From: Mycobacterium sp. 852013-50091_SCH5140682
GTDB lineage: Bacteria > Actinomycetota > Actinomycetes > Mycobacteriales > Mycobacteriaceae
Direction: 5' to 3'
Assembly (NCBI RefSeq): GCF_001665685.1
Contig: NZ_LZTB01000013.1
Coordinates: forward strand, 1-64,000
Length of the DNA stretch: 64,000 nucleotides
Each line of letters starts with the position of its first letter. Within the stretch, counting starts at the first letter, position 1. Made by a program: the position numbers and the translations under genes. A model generated the notes under the pieces. It saw only the letters and a list, made by a program, of their open reading frames with translations. It made no database searches and was not told the origin of the DNA. Below are positions 35,095 to 45,854 of this stretch, one piece after another.

Positions 35095-36759
35095 ATGGCA
35101 AAAGTCAGTCGGCGGACGGTTCTGGGTGGCGCAGCGGTCGCCGGGGTGGCCGCAGCGGGATTGGGCGGATACGAACTGTTGCGCAGGCCGGACGCCGCCA
35201 CGGGCAGCCGGCCCAACATCTTGGTCATCGTGGTCGACCAGATGCGCGCACCGCAGTGGTTCCCCGACGCAGCGCAGCTCGGAGCGTTGCTGCCGAACCT
35301 CGATGGCCTGCGAGCGCGCAGCACGGCCTTCGGTTCGCACTTCAGCGCGTCCAATATGTGCACGCCGTCCCGAGGGGTGCTGACCACGGGGCTGTACTCG
35401 CACCAGACCGGGTGTCTGTACACCGGAGAAGGTCCCACCGAGTCGACGCTGGCTGCCCGGTTCCCGACCTGGGGAACGATGCTGCGCGACGCGGGATACC
35501 GCACGTGGTGGTGGGGCAAGTGGCACCTCGGTCACGAGGCCGACAACACTCCCGACGGGCTCGACGTTCACGGATTCTCCGGCGGCACATACCCGTCGCC
35601 CAACGGAGCGCCGAATCAAGGTTTGCAGCAGGACCCTTCGATCGTCGACCAGTTCGCCGGCTGGTTCGATGACCACGCGACCGATGGCCCCTGGTGCACG
35701 ACGGTGTCGCTGGTGAATCCTCACGACATCTGCTGGTGGCCGAAAAACCCTCTGCCCGAAGATGTTCCGCACTACTTCAGCGCCAAGCCGGCCAATTTCG
35801 AGACCGCCGAGGATCTGCGGCGCCGCGGTAAACCCCAGTTGCAGATCGACTACATGAACTTCATGTCGCCGTTGATGACCGGTGCGCTGGACTACACGGG
35901 GCCCGACGCCGCGGCGCAGTGGGCCCGGTGCCTCGACATGTACCTGTGGCTGCACCAGCAGGTCGACATTCAGATCGGCCGAGTGCTCGACACCCTTGCG
36001 GCCCGGCCGGACATCGACAGCAACACCGTCGTGGTATTCACCTCCGACCACGGGGAGTACGCCGGCTCCCACGGGCTGCGTGGCAAGGGCGCCGCTGTCT
36101 ATGACGAGAGCATCCGGGTGCCGCTCTACATCAGGGATCCGTCCGGGCACCTCACTCCGAGTGCGGGCCAGGTGCGGACGCAACTCACGTCCAGCGCAGA
36201 CCTCGCGCCGCTGCTGCTGACGATGGCACACGGCGGGGCGGGCTGGCGTTCGGATTCCCGGTACTCGTACCTGGCGAGCCGTGCGGACATCGCAGGCATT
36301 GCCGCCGACGCCACCGCACCCGGTCGGCCGTGGGTCGCGCACGCCACCGACGACATGTCGGTCGAGGAGATGGCGGCGCTGCTGAGATCCCCACTGGCAC
36401 AGAAGGTTTTCGGGGCCAGCGGTCCCCCGACGAACATTCCCACCTCGGCGCCCAGCCATATTGTCGCCGTGCGGACAGCCGACGCCAAACTCGGCATGTA
36501 CACGTACTGGAGGCCCGGCAGCATGGACATCGACACGTCGCGGCCCATCCATCGCGAGTTGTACGACTACGCAACACCTTCAGGGGTTCAGGAACTCGAC
36601 AACCAGGCGGACCACAGCCCTAAACAGGCCGCGCTGCAAGATCTGCTCGATCATGAAGTGCTCCCCGAACTCCGAGCCCCGTTGCCCGACTTCCTCGACG
36701 ACGCGCAACAGCAAGGTTTGGCGAACATGAAGGAACTTGCTGCCCTGCGCGGAGGCTGA
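35095..36759 (+). CDS. Tat-exported sulfatase
   Basis: A 554-residue sulfatase with a twin-arginine signal (MAKVSRRTVLGGAAVAGVAAAGLGG) and the active-site motif MCTPSRGVLTTG, in which the Cys is modified to formylglycine. The metal-site block NILVIVVDQMR and the second catalytic segment WWGKWHLGHEAD follow the family order. It should be exported folded and hydrolyse sulfate esters (or phosphonates in related enzymes). ATG 35095 lies seven bases after TAATGT, suggesting a leaderless transcript. The formylglycine-generating enzyme must be encoded elsewhere. The substrate is unknown. Confidence 0.9.
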   Translation: MAKVSRRTVLGGAAVAGVAAAGLGGYELLRRPDAATGSRPNILVIVVDQMRAPQWFPDAAQLGALLPNLDGLRARSTAFGSHFSASNMCTPSRGVLTTGLYSHQTGCLYTGEGPTESTLAARFPTWGTMLRDAGYRTWWWGKWHLGHEADNTPDGLDVHGFSGGTYPSPNGAPNQGLQQDPSIVDQFAGWFDDHATDGPWCTTVSLVNPHDICWWPKNPLPEDVPHYFSAKPANFETAEDLRRRGKPQLQIDYMNFMSPLMTGALDYTGPDAAAQWARCLDMYLWLHQQVDIQIGRVLDTLAARPDIDSNTVVVFTSDHGEYAGSHGLRGKGAAVYDESIRVPLYIRDPSGHLTPSAGQVRTQLTSSADLAPLLLTMAHGGAGWRSDSRYSYLASRADIAGIAADATAPGRPWVAHATDDMSVEEMAALLRSPLAQKVFGASGPPTNIPTSAPSHIVAVRTADAKLGMYTYWRPGSMDIDTSRPIHRELYDYATPSGVQELDNQADHSPKQAALQDLLDHEVLPELRAPLPDFLDDAQQQGLANMKELAALRGG

Positions 36760-36835
36760 CGCGCAAAGCGCTTCCCGGCAGCGCTGAACGTACTAGCGTC
36801 GTTGCGACAATCGTTGCCCGCTAGGAGGTTGGCGC

Positions 36836-37822
36836 ATGCGCGTGTTGGTCACCGGCGGCACCGGATTCGTGGGCGGGTGGAGCGCGAAGGTGATCGCCGA
36901 CGCCGGGCACTCCGTGCGGTTTCTGGTGCGCAAACCCGAGCGCCTGCACACCAGCGTTGCCCAGCTCGGCGTCGACGTTTCGGACTACGCCGTCGGCGAC
37001 ATCACCGACCGCGAGTCGGTCCTGCGCGCCCTCGACGGCTGCGACGCCGTCCTGCACAGCGCCGCCCTGGTCGCCACCGACCCCAGCCAGACCGACCGGA
37101 TGCTCAGCACCAACATGGCCGGCGCCCGCAACGTGCTGGGCGGCGCCGCGGAACTCGGCCTGGATCCGATCATCCACGTCTCGAGCATCACCGCGCTGTT
37201 CAACCCCGACGTGGACACGCTGCATGCCGACCTGCCCGTGTTCGGCGGAAGCGACGGCTACGGCCGGTCCAAGGCGCAGGTCGAGATCTACGCCCGTGGA
37301 ATGCAGGACGGTGGTGCACCGGTGAACATCACCTACCCCGGCATGGTGATGGGTCCGCCGGTCGGCGACCAGTTCGGCGAAGCCGGCGAGGGGGTGGCCG
37401 CGGCCCTTCAACTCGGAGCGATTCCAGGTCGCAGCGCAGCCTGGACGATCGTCGATGGTCGAGATCTGGCGGCCCTGCACGCTGCGCTGCTGCAGCCGGG
37501 GCGGGGGCCGCGCCGCTATATGGCCGGCGGCCATCGCATTCCGGTGGACCGACTCGCGAAACTGCTGACCGAGGTCAGCGGCAAGACCATGCTCGCCGTC
37601 CCGGTTCCCGACACGGTGCTGCGCGCGGCGGGCCAGGTGCTCGACCGGCTTGGCCCCTACCTTCCGTTCGACACCCCCATCACCGAGGCCGGCATGCAGT
37701 ACTACACCCAGATGCCGGCGTCTGACGACTCCCCGAGCGAGCGCGACCTCGGCATCACCTACCGCGATCCACAAACCACCCTCGCCGACACCGTCGCCGG
37801 GCTGCGCCGGCTCAACGGGTGA
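36836..37822 (+). CDS. NAD(P)-dependent epimerase/dehydratase (extended SDR)
   Basis: A 328-residue extended short-chain dehydrogenase. The coenzyme loop is VLVTGGTGFVGGWSA (residues 3-17), and the catalytic Tyr and Lys are in DGYGRSKAQVE (YxxxK). Further regions DVDTLHADLPVFGGS and FGEAGEGVAAAL are typical of the family that includes sterol/cholesterol dehydrogenase-like and nucleoside-diphosphate-sugar epimerases. AGGAGG is a strong ribosome site at the correct distance. It follows the sulfatase on the same strand by 76 bases. The substrate is unknown. Confidence 0.88.
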   Translation: MRVLVTGGTGFVGGWSAKVIADAGHSVRFLVRKPERLHTSVAQLGVDVSDYAVGDITDRESVLRALDGCDAVLHSAALVATDPSQTDRMLSTNMAGARNVLGGAAELGLDPIIHVSSITALFNPDVDTLHADLPVFGGSDGYGRSKAQVEIYARGMQDGGAPVNITYPGMVMGPPVGDQFGEAGEGVAAALQLGAIPGRSAAWTIVDGRDLAALHAALLQPGRGPRRYMAGGHRIPVDRLAKLLTEVSGKTMLAVPVPDTVLRAAGQVLDRLGPYLPFDTPITEAGMQYYTQMPASDDSPSERDLGITYRDPQTTLADTVAGLRRLNG

Positions 37823-37960
37823 GGTGCCCACTCCTTTCGCCGCGATAAATTTTGCCCGCAGCGAGCGGCACGGCGTCGACAGTGCAGGCAGCTCCTCAAC
37901 GAAGCCTCGATCCGCCGTTTGCCACCGGACCTCCGATCGCCGGGCACCTGGCGTCGGCGA

Positions 37961-37990
37961 TTGGCGCTCGTTGCCTCGTCACAATATGTT
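37961..37990 (+). promoter_or_regulatory. Probable leaderless promoter of the GH6 gene
   Basis: TTGGCG (37961-37966), 18 bases, TATGTT (37985-37990). The GTG start at 37997 lies six bases after the -10 box, where transcription should start, and no ribosome site is present. These facts fit leaderless initiation. Confidence 0.5.
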
Positions 37991-37996
37991 TCTGGG

Positions 37997-38989
37997 GTGA
38001 TTTCCTCTGCTGCCGGTGCAGTCGCGCGTTGGATAGTCCCCTCCCTGGCAGTTGCCGCCGTGGCGTGCGCGGGTGTCGCAGCCGAGACGGCGCCGGTCAG
38101 CAGCCCAGCGGTGCGCCTGGCCAGTGACGGCAACCCGCTGGCCGGACAGACCTTCTACGTCAACCCCGACTCCAAGGCGATGCGCGCGGCCAAAGGCGCG
38201 GGCAGCCCCGAGCTGGATGCCATCGCCAACACTCCGACGGCCTACTGGATGGACAACGTGTCGAGCCTCGCGGTCGACTCGAAGTACATCGCCACGGCGC
38301 AGGCGGCAGGCACCATGCCGATCCTGGCCCTCTACGGAATCCCGCATCGTGACTGCGGCAGCTACGCCGCGGGTGGGTTCGGCTCGGCGGATGCCTACAA
38401 GGGCTGGATCGACGGCGTCGCAGCAGCCATCGGCAGCGGACCCGCGGCGGTCATCCTCGAGCCCGATGCGCTGGCCATGGCCGACTGTCTGTCCGGCGCC
38501 CAGCGCCAGGAGCGCTTCGACCTGATGAGCTACGCCGTCGATGCGCTGACCCGCAACCCGGCCACCGCCCTGTACATCGACGCCGGGCACTCCCGCTGGG
38601 TGAGCGCCCCGGAGATGGCCAACCGGCTCAACCAGGTCGGCGTGGCCAAGGCACGGGGCTTCAGCCTCAACACCGCGAACTTCTTCACCACCGATGAGGA
38701 AATCGGTTACGGCGACGCGATTTCAGGAGCCGTCGGGGGCAAGCCCTACGTCATCGACACCTCGCGCAACGGCGCCGGGCCCGCAGGCGGCGACATGTAC
38801 TGGTGCAACCCCAGCGGTCGTGCGCTGGGCGTCGCACCCACCACGGCGACCGGAAACGGAAACGTCGACGCCTTCCTGTGGGTGAAACGGCCCGGCGAAT
38901 CCGACGGCTCGTGCGGCACCGGGGAACCATCCGCGGGCACCTTCGTCAACCAGTTCGCGGTCGACCTGGTGCGCAACGCGGGGCACTGA
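37997..38989 (+). CDS. Glycoside hydrolase family 6 (cellulase-like), exported
   Basis: A 330-residue secreted protein with an N-terminal export signal (VARWIVPSLAVAAVACAGVAAE). The GH6 fold motifs are FYVNPDSKAMRA (start of barrel), IPHRDCGSYAAGGF, the catalytic Asp region VILEPDALA and VIDTSRNG before a conserved Cys (YWCNPSG). GH6 enzymes cut cellulose beta-1,4 links with inversion. Pathogenic and saprophytic mycobacteria carry one such CelA-type enzyme, possibly used for their own biofilm cellulose. The GTG 37997 start is discussed under the promoter. Confidence 0.92.
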   Translation: MISSAAGAVARWIVPSLAVAAVACAGVAAETAPVSSPAVRLASDGNPLAGQTFYVNPDSKAMRAAKGAGSPELDAIANTPTAYWMDNVSSLAVDSKYIATAQAAGTMPILALYGIPHRDCGSYAAGGFGSADAYKGWIDGVAAAIGSGPAAVILEPDALAMADCLSGAQRQERFDLMSYAVDALTRNPATALYIDAGHSRWVSAPEMANRLNQVGVAKARGFSLNTANFFTTDEEIGYGDAISGAVGGKPYVIDTSRNGAGPAGGDMYWCNPSGRALGVAPTTATGNGNVDAFLWVKRPGESDGSCGTGEPSAGTFVNQFAVDLVRNAGH

Positions 38990-39004
38990 CCCCGTCGGCG
39001 CAGC

Positions 39005-39535
39005 ATGGCACCATCGGTCAGCGTGACGTCGATGGAGCGGCCCATGCCGCCGCTGAATGGTGATGAGCGCACGACGCTGGAGAGTTGGCTGGACTTCTAC
39101 CGTGCGACGCTGGCCGCCAAATGTGAAGGCCTCGATGACGAGCAGCTGCGCATCGCCTCGGTGCCGCCGTCGGAGCTGACCCTGTTGGGCTTGATGCAGC
39201 ATGCCGCAGAGGTGGAACGGAATTGGTTTCGCCGCGTGCTCACCGGTGAGCCTGCGCCCGCCATCTTCGGCCCGCGGGATCACCCCGAGGGCCACGACGG
39301 CGGCTTTGACGTATCAGCCCAGTCGTCATACCGCGCGGCATTTGAGGTCTGGCAGGACGAGATCAGCCATGCGCGCGCCAACTGCGCGCAGCGCGCGCTC
39401 GAGGACACCAGCCCGTTCATGGGCGGCGAGGTGAGCCTGCGCTGGATCTACACCCACATGATCGCCGAGTACGCCCGCCACTGTGGACATGCCGACCTGA
39501 TCCGCGAACGTATCGACGGCGCCGTCGGCGCCTGA
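39005..39535 (+). CDS. DinB/DUF664 family protein
   Basis: A 176-residue four-helix DinB-fold protein of the mycothiol-dependent DUF664 branch. Visible motifs are RTTLESWLDFYRATLAAKCEGLDDEQLR, LTLLGLMQHAAEVERNWFRRV (metal His and the ligand Glu) and YTHMIAEYARHCGHADLIRE, in which a further His pair completes the metal site. Members are thiol-S-transferases that may use mycothiol. ATG at 39005 may be replaced by one at 39035. The neighbouring fahA is on the other strand. Confidence 0.88.
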   Translation: MAPSVSVTSMERPMPPLNGDERTTLESWLDFYRATLAAKCEGLDDEQLRIASVPPSELTLLGLMQHAAEVERNWFRRVLTGEPAPAIFGPRDHPEGHDGGFDVSAQSSYRAAFEVWQDEISHARANCAQRALEDTSPFMGGEVSLRWIYTHMIAEYARHCGHADLIRERIDGAVGA

Positions 39536-39545
39536 ACCGCCGCGC

Positions 39546-40820
39546 TCAGCCGATCGCCGGCTGCACGGTCGCGACGCATTCGCCGAAACCGATGGTGACG
39601 AAACCGGGTCGGCGGGCGTGTGCGGTCAGCGTGATCTCGTCGCCGTCTTCGAGAAAAGTGCGGGTCTCACCATTCGGCAGGGTGACGGGATCCTTGCCGC
39701 CATGGCTGAGTTCCATCAAGCTGCCCTCGGAACCGGGGTCCGGGCCCGACAGGGTGCCGGTGCCGAACAGGTCACCCGGCCGCAGGTCGCAGCCATTGCT
39801 GGTGTGATGCGTGATCATCTGCCCCACGCCCCAGTACATGTGCCGGGTGGAGGACCGAGCGAGCACGGCCGGTGCGTCTCCCCTCTCGCGCATGCGGGAT
39901 GTGCGGATGCGGACCTCGAGGTCGACAGCGAGGCCGCCGTCGTCGCGGGACGACGCGCTGTCGAGATAGGCCGGCAGCGGCGGATCGTCGACGGGTCGGC
40001 TCAGCGGAATCCGGAACGGCGCCAACGCTTCCGGCGTGATCACCCACGGCGAGACGGTGGTGCCGAAGTTCTTCGCCAGGAACGGGCCCAGCGGCTGGTA
40101 CTCCCAGGCTTGGACGTCGCGTGCCGACCAATCGTTGAGCAGGCAGTAGCCGGCGATCTGGCTTTCGGCCTGATCGAGAGGCACCGGCTCGCCGAGACGG
40201 TTGCCCGGCCCGATCCACACCCCCAGTTCCAGTTCGAAGTCCAGCCGCCGGGTCGGAGCGAACGTGGGTGTCTCTGCCAGCTTGAGCTGACCGTGCGGGC
40301 GGATGATCGGCGTGCCGCTGACGCGGACACTGGATGCCCGCCCGTGATAGGCGATGGGGATCCACTTGTAGTTGGGCAGCAGCGGCGCATCGGGCCGCAA
40401 CTGCGCACCGATGTTGCGGGCGTGGTGGATTCCGACGTAGAAGTCCGTGTAGTCCCCGATGCGGGCCGGCAGCAGGACGTCGACTTCCTTTACCGCAGTG
40501 AGGAACTCAGCAACGGCCCGCTGGTGTGCGGCGCCGTCGACGAGCAACGACTGAAGGTCGGTGCGCAGCGCGACGCGCGGTGCGGCACCGAGGGCGAACA
40601 AATCGTTGAGGGTGCCACCCGCCGCGGCGCGGGCGGCGTCCCGGGCCGCCTCGCTGAGCAATCCTGACGCCGCGAGGGCGCGCAGGTCGAGGACGGCGTC
40701 GCCGATGCGGACCACACCGCGCGGTTCGTCGCCGGCGCTCACCACACCGAACGGCAGGTTCTGCAAGGGGAAATCACTGTCGGGCCCCGCGGAGGGGACC
40801 CAGCTTCTGGGCGGTGTCAC
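39546..40820 (-). CDS. fahA: Fumarylacetoacetase
   Basis: A 424-residue fumarylacetoacetate hydrolase, the last step of tyrosine breakdown: fumarylacetoacetate to fumarate and acetoacetate, using Ca/Mg. Family blocks visible are the metal and substrate region [38 protein letters not shown] (catalytic His), [14 protein letters not shown] and [35 protein letters not shown]. The length fits the full-length eukaryote-like form. The start GTG overlaps the hmgA stop (GTGA), so the last two genes of the operon are coupled. Confidence 0.94.
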   Translation of the reverse strand: MTPPRSWVPSAGPDSDFPLQNLPFGVVSAGDEPRGVVRIGDAVLDLRALAASGLLSEAARDAARAAAGGTLNDLFALGAAPRVALRTDLQSLLVDGAAHQRAVAEFLTAVKEVDVLLPARIGDYTDFYVGIHHARNIGAQLRPDAPLLPNYKWIPIAYHGRASSVRVSGTPIIRPHGQLKLAETPTFAPTRRLDFELELGVWIGPGNRLGEPVPLDQAESQIAGYCLLNDWSARDVQAWEYQPLGPFLAKNFGTTVSPWVITPEALAPFRIPLSRPVDDPPLPAYLDSASSRDDGGLAVDLEVRIRTSRMRERGDAPAVLARSSTRHMYWGVGQMITHHTSNGCDLRPGDLFGTGTLSGPDPGSEGSLMELSHGGKDPVTLPNGETRTFLEDGDEITLTAHARRPGFVTIGFGECVATVQPAIG

Positions 40821-42138
40821 GGCCGGCTGGGGTCGAATCGCTTGGTCAGCCCGCTCCAGCAGTCCGAATAGTCCAACTGGCGCTGCGGAACATCGGCGGC
40901 GTAGCGCGTAACCCTCTGGGGGAAGCGGGTTTCGAACATGAAGGCCAGCGTGTTCTCCTGTTTCACCGGTTTCAGTGTGGCGGTGCTGGCGGCCTCGAAG
41001 GCCTGGGCATCAGGGCCGTGGGGCATCATGCCGTTGTGCAGGCTGAAGCCGCCCGGCACAAAGCCATCCGGCTTGGCGTCGTACACGCCGTGAACGAGTC
41101 CCATGAACTCACTCATGACGTTCATGTGATACCAGGGCGGACGGAAGGTGTCCTCGGCGACCATCCACCGCTCCGGAAAACAGACGAAGTCGACGTTGGC
41201 AGTTCCCGGGGTCTCGCTCGGCGATGTCAGGACCGTGAAGATGGACGGGTCGGCGTGATCGAACAGCACTGGACCGACGGGTGAAAACCGGCGCATATCG
41301 TACTTGTACGGAGCGTAATTCCCGTGCCAGGCAACGACATCGAGCGGGCAATGGTCCAGCTCGGTCTGCCACACGGTGCCGCCCCACTTGACGTACAACG
41401 TGCACGGCTCGTCACGGTCTTCGTAGGCTGCCACGGGGGTCAGAAAGTCGCGGGAATTGGCCAGGCAATTGGCGCCGATCGGTCCCCGTTCCGGCAGGGT
41501 GAAGGACCCGCCGTAGTTTTCGCACAGGTAGCCCCGCGCCGGGCCGTCGGGCACTTCGACACGCAGTTTCACGCCGCGCGGGATGACGACGATCTCGGCG
41601 GGCTCGGCATCGATGATGCCGAACTCGGTCCAGAACCGGACCGTCCCGTGTTCGAGGACGAACAGCATCTCCGCATCGCCGTTGTAGAAGCAGCTGTCCA
41701 CCATCGAGCCGGTGATGCAGTAGACGCTGCAGGCGAAACCCGTACGGGTGCCGACGTCGCCGCCGGTGCTGATGGTCCGGATACCGGTGATGAATGTGGT
41801 GGCCTCATCGGGTATCGGCAGTGCGTTCCAACGCATTTGGGCGATGGGCACGGGCGGGGCGTCATCGGGTGCCGAACGCCAATGGGCGACTCCCCCGGTG
41901 CCGCTATCGGGATCGGTGGCCACGGCCGTGAACCGGCCCGAGTGGGCGACGCTGGGCCGGATGCGGTACAGCCAGGACCGCTCGTTGTGGGCCCGCGGCG
42001 CGGTGAACGGTGACCCGCTCAGCTGCTCGGCATAGAGCCCGTAGGCGCAGCGCTGCGGCGAGTTGCGGCCGACCGGTAGTGCCCCGGGTAATGCTTCGCT
42101 TTCGAAGGCGTTGCCGAAGCCGGACTGGTAGTCGGTCA

Positions 42139-42139
<1 letters not shown>
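40817..42139 (-). CDS. hmgA: Homogentisate 1,2-dioxygenase
   Basis: A 440-residue Fe(II) dioxygenase that opens the ring of homogentisate to maleylacetoacetate. Its N-terminus [27 protein letters not shown] and the regions [72 protein letters not shown] and [13 protein letters not shown] carry the conserved iron and substrate residues. The length is typical. The ATG overlaps the hpd stop by one base (TGATG). The operon order hpd-hmgA-fahA follows the pathway order. A maleylacetoacetate isomerase is not in the cluster, so a glutathione-free isomerase or another locus must supply it. Confidence 0.95.
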
Positions 42140-43524
<1,385 letters not shown>

Positions 43525-44925
43525 TCAGGGGCGCGGATTCACCGCGGCTTCCTCCGGTGTCGACGCGAGTTCGCCACTGATCGGGTCGGGTTCGACGAGG
43601 GGCGGTACATCCTCGCCCGCGAGGACACGGCGCATCCGGTCCTTGTCCAGCTGGCCCTCCCAATTGGCGACGACGAAGGTGGCCACACAGTTGCCCAGCA
43701 GGTTCACCGATACGCGCATCGAGTCCATGATGCGGTCGGCGCCGAGCAACAGCGCCACCGCGGCAACCGGGATGGCGCCGTGCCCGATCGCCGCGACGGT
43801 CGCCGACAGCGCCAGGAACGACGAACCAGGAACCCCCGCCATCCCTTTGGAGGTCAGCATCAGGACCAGAACCGCGGTGATCTGCTCACCCAGGCTCAGG
43901 TCTACGCCGAGTGCCTGAGCGAGGAACAGCACGCAGATCGACAAGTACAGAGTCGCGCCGTCCAGATTGAACGAATACCCGGTCGGCACAACCAGACCCG
44001 TGGTGGTGCGCGAGCAACCGGCGTTGGTGAGCTTGGTCATGATCCGAGGTAGCACCACCTCCGTGGAGGCGGTACCCAACGCGAGGAAGAACTCATCTTT
44101 GATGTAGACGAGGAATCTCCACAGGTTCACGCCGGCGAACACCTTGACGATCACCGCGAGTATGACGATGAACAGCACTGCCGCCAGGTAGCAGGCGGCG
44201 ATCAGCTTGCCATAACTGGCCAGCGAGGCGATGCCGTACTGCCCGATGATGTAGGCCATCGCACCGAAAGCGCCGAGCGGCGCCAGCCGCATCACCCAAC
44301 CGATGATGGTGAAGAAGATGTGGCTCATGTGATCGACGAATTCGAGGATCACCGGCGGACCGGACTCACCGAACTTGGCCAGTGCGAGGCCGAACAGCAC
44401 TGCGAAGAACAGCACCTGCAGCAGCGCGTTCTCGGCGAAGGCTGATACGACCGATGTCGGGATGATGTTGAGCAGGAATTCGACGGTGTGCGGCAGCTCG
44501 CCGTTACTCGTCTTTTTGGCGACGGCTTCGGCCCCGGTCACCAAGGTCTGCGGGTCGATACTGAAACCGGCGCCTGGTTTGACGAGATTACCGACGACCA
44601 AGCCGAACAGAAGCGCGAAGGTCGTCACCGCCTCGAAGTAGACGAGCGCCTTCACTCCGATCCGGCCCACCGACTTCAGATCTCCGACGTGAGCGATACC
44701 GAGCACCACCGTGCAGAAGATGATCGGCGCGATGAGCATCTTGATCAGCTTGATGAATCCGTCGGCCAGTGGCTTGAGAGCGCCACCGGCGTCGGGCCAC
44801 AACCAGCCGAGGAGGACACCTGCGACGATCGCTACCAGCAACTGGAAGAACAGCGATGTGTACCACGGCGGCCTGTTTGCCAGCCGGACCATCTCACTGT
44901 TCGGCGGATCGATCGTATGTGTCAT
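43525..44925 (-). CDS. C4-dicarboxylate/cation symporter (DctA/GltP family)
   Basis: A 466-residue DAACS-family carrier with eight membrane helices and two re-entrant loops. Signature regions are MLIAPIIFCTVVLGIAHVGDLKSVGRIG, the Ser-rich hairpin LGTASTEVVLPRIMTKLTNAGCSRTTTGLVVPTGYSFNLDGATLYLSI, and TSKGMAGVPGSSFLALSATVAAIG. This family takes up succinate, fumarate and malate, or glutamate/aspartate, using Na or protons. It neighbours the tyrosine operon and a divergent GntR gene. Fumarate is a product of that operon, but a functional link is only suggested. Confidence 0.9.
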   Translation of the reverse strand: MTHTIDPPNSEMVRLANRPPWYTSLFFQLLVAIVAGVLLGWLWPDAGGALKPLADGFIKLIKMLIAPIIFCTVVLGIAHVGDLKSVGRIGVKALVYFEAVTTFALLFGLVVGNLVKPGAGFSIDPQTLVTGAEAVAKKTSNGELPHTVEFLLNIIPTSVVSAFAENALLQVLFFAVLFGLALAKFGESGPPVILEFVDHMSHIFFTIIGWVMRLAPLGAFGAMAYIIGQYGIASLASYGKLIAACYLAAVLFIVILAVIVKVFAGVNLWRFLVYIKDEFFLALGTASTEVVLPRIMTKLTNAGCSRTTTGLVVPTGYSFNLDGATLYLSICVLFLAQALGVDLSLGEQITAVLVLMLTSKGMAGVPGSSFLALSATVAAIGHGAIPVAAVALLLGADRIMDSMRVSVNLLGNCVATFVVANWEGQLDKDRMRRVLAGEDVPPLVEPDPISGELASTPEEAAVNPRP

Positions 44926-45072
44926 TCGCGAAAAGCTAGATTTGCGTTGTTATCCCGACGTTAAGCCGTCGCTACCCCGCTGTACCGATCAAGAGATATT
45001 CCGCCGGGGCGACCATCAGACTGAAACATCGGCGACCCCTTGTCGCAACACCGCGGAGCTATCCTCGCGAGC

Positions 45073-45774
45073 ATGCGGCCTCGACGGCGTTCGGCCCTGC
45101 TCGAACACTTGGCCGCTTTACCAGGTGGCCCCTCGCAGCAGGCCGTCCTCGATGAGCTGCGCCGCACGATCGTCTCCGGCGGTGTACCGCCAGGAACGTC
45201 GATACCACTGACCGAGGTCGCGAATCTTTTTGGGGTCAGCCAGATCCCGGTGCGCGAGGCGCTGAAGACCCTGATGGGCGAAGGACTCGTCGCCCATCGG
45301 CGAAACTCCGGTTACACAGTGGCCCTGCTGACGGCCCAGGAGTTACGCGAGATGTACATCGTGCGCGAAACGCTGGAGTCCGCGGCACTGCTGGCCGCGG
45401 TGGTCAACGCGAGCGACACGGATCGAGCAGTTGCTGTCGCGGTGAACAACCTGCTCGCGCAGGCGGTCGCCGACAACGACGCGGTCGCCTATCACCGACA
45501 GAGCCGGCACTTTCATGCCGCACTGACCAGGCCATCTCGCATGCACCGATTACTGCACATGCTCGAAACGGCGTGGAACGTCACCGAACCCGTGCAATCT
45601 ATGGTCCACGTCAGCCCCGCGGCCCGAAAGCAACTCCACGCCGACCACGGTGCGATGCTGGACGCATTTCTCGCCGGGGACGCCGAGCGGTTGGTGGCCG
45701 CCTCCGAGGCGCATGCCGCGCGCCTCAACGCCGTCATCTCGACCCTGCCTGCGGATACCGGGCTGCTGGCCTGA
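45073..45774 (+). CDS. GntR-family regulator with FCD domain
   Basis: A roughly 233-residue GntR regulator. The winged helix is QQAVLDELRRTIVSGGVPPGTSIPLTEVANLFGVSQIPVREALKTLMGEGLV. Then a FadR-type helical FCD ligand domain follows, with Glu/His residues (ETLESAALL, HRQSRHFHAAL, HADHGAML) that may bind a metal. The start is ATG 45073, or TTG 45040 further upstream. It is divergent from the symporter and upstream of an NCS1 permease, so it may regulate either. The sensed ligand is probably a small organic acid or nitrogen compound. Confidence 0.87.
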   Translation: MRPRRRSALLEHLAALPGGPSQQAVLDELRRTIVSGGVPPGTSIPLTEVANLFGVSQIPVREALKTLMGEGLVAHRRNSGYTVALLTAQELREMYIVRETLESAALLAAVVNASDTDRAVAVAVNNLLAQAVADNDAVAYHRQSRHFHAALTRPSRMHRLLHMLETAWNVTEPVQSMVHVSPAARKQLHADHGAMLDAFLAGDAERLVAASEAHAARLNAVISTLPADTGLLA

Positions 45775-45854
45775 GTGCCGAATATATCTTTCTCGCAATT
45801 ACGGCATAGCGCAGCGGAAACAGCGGGGAAACAGTTCATCCCTACCGTCGGTCG

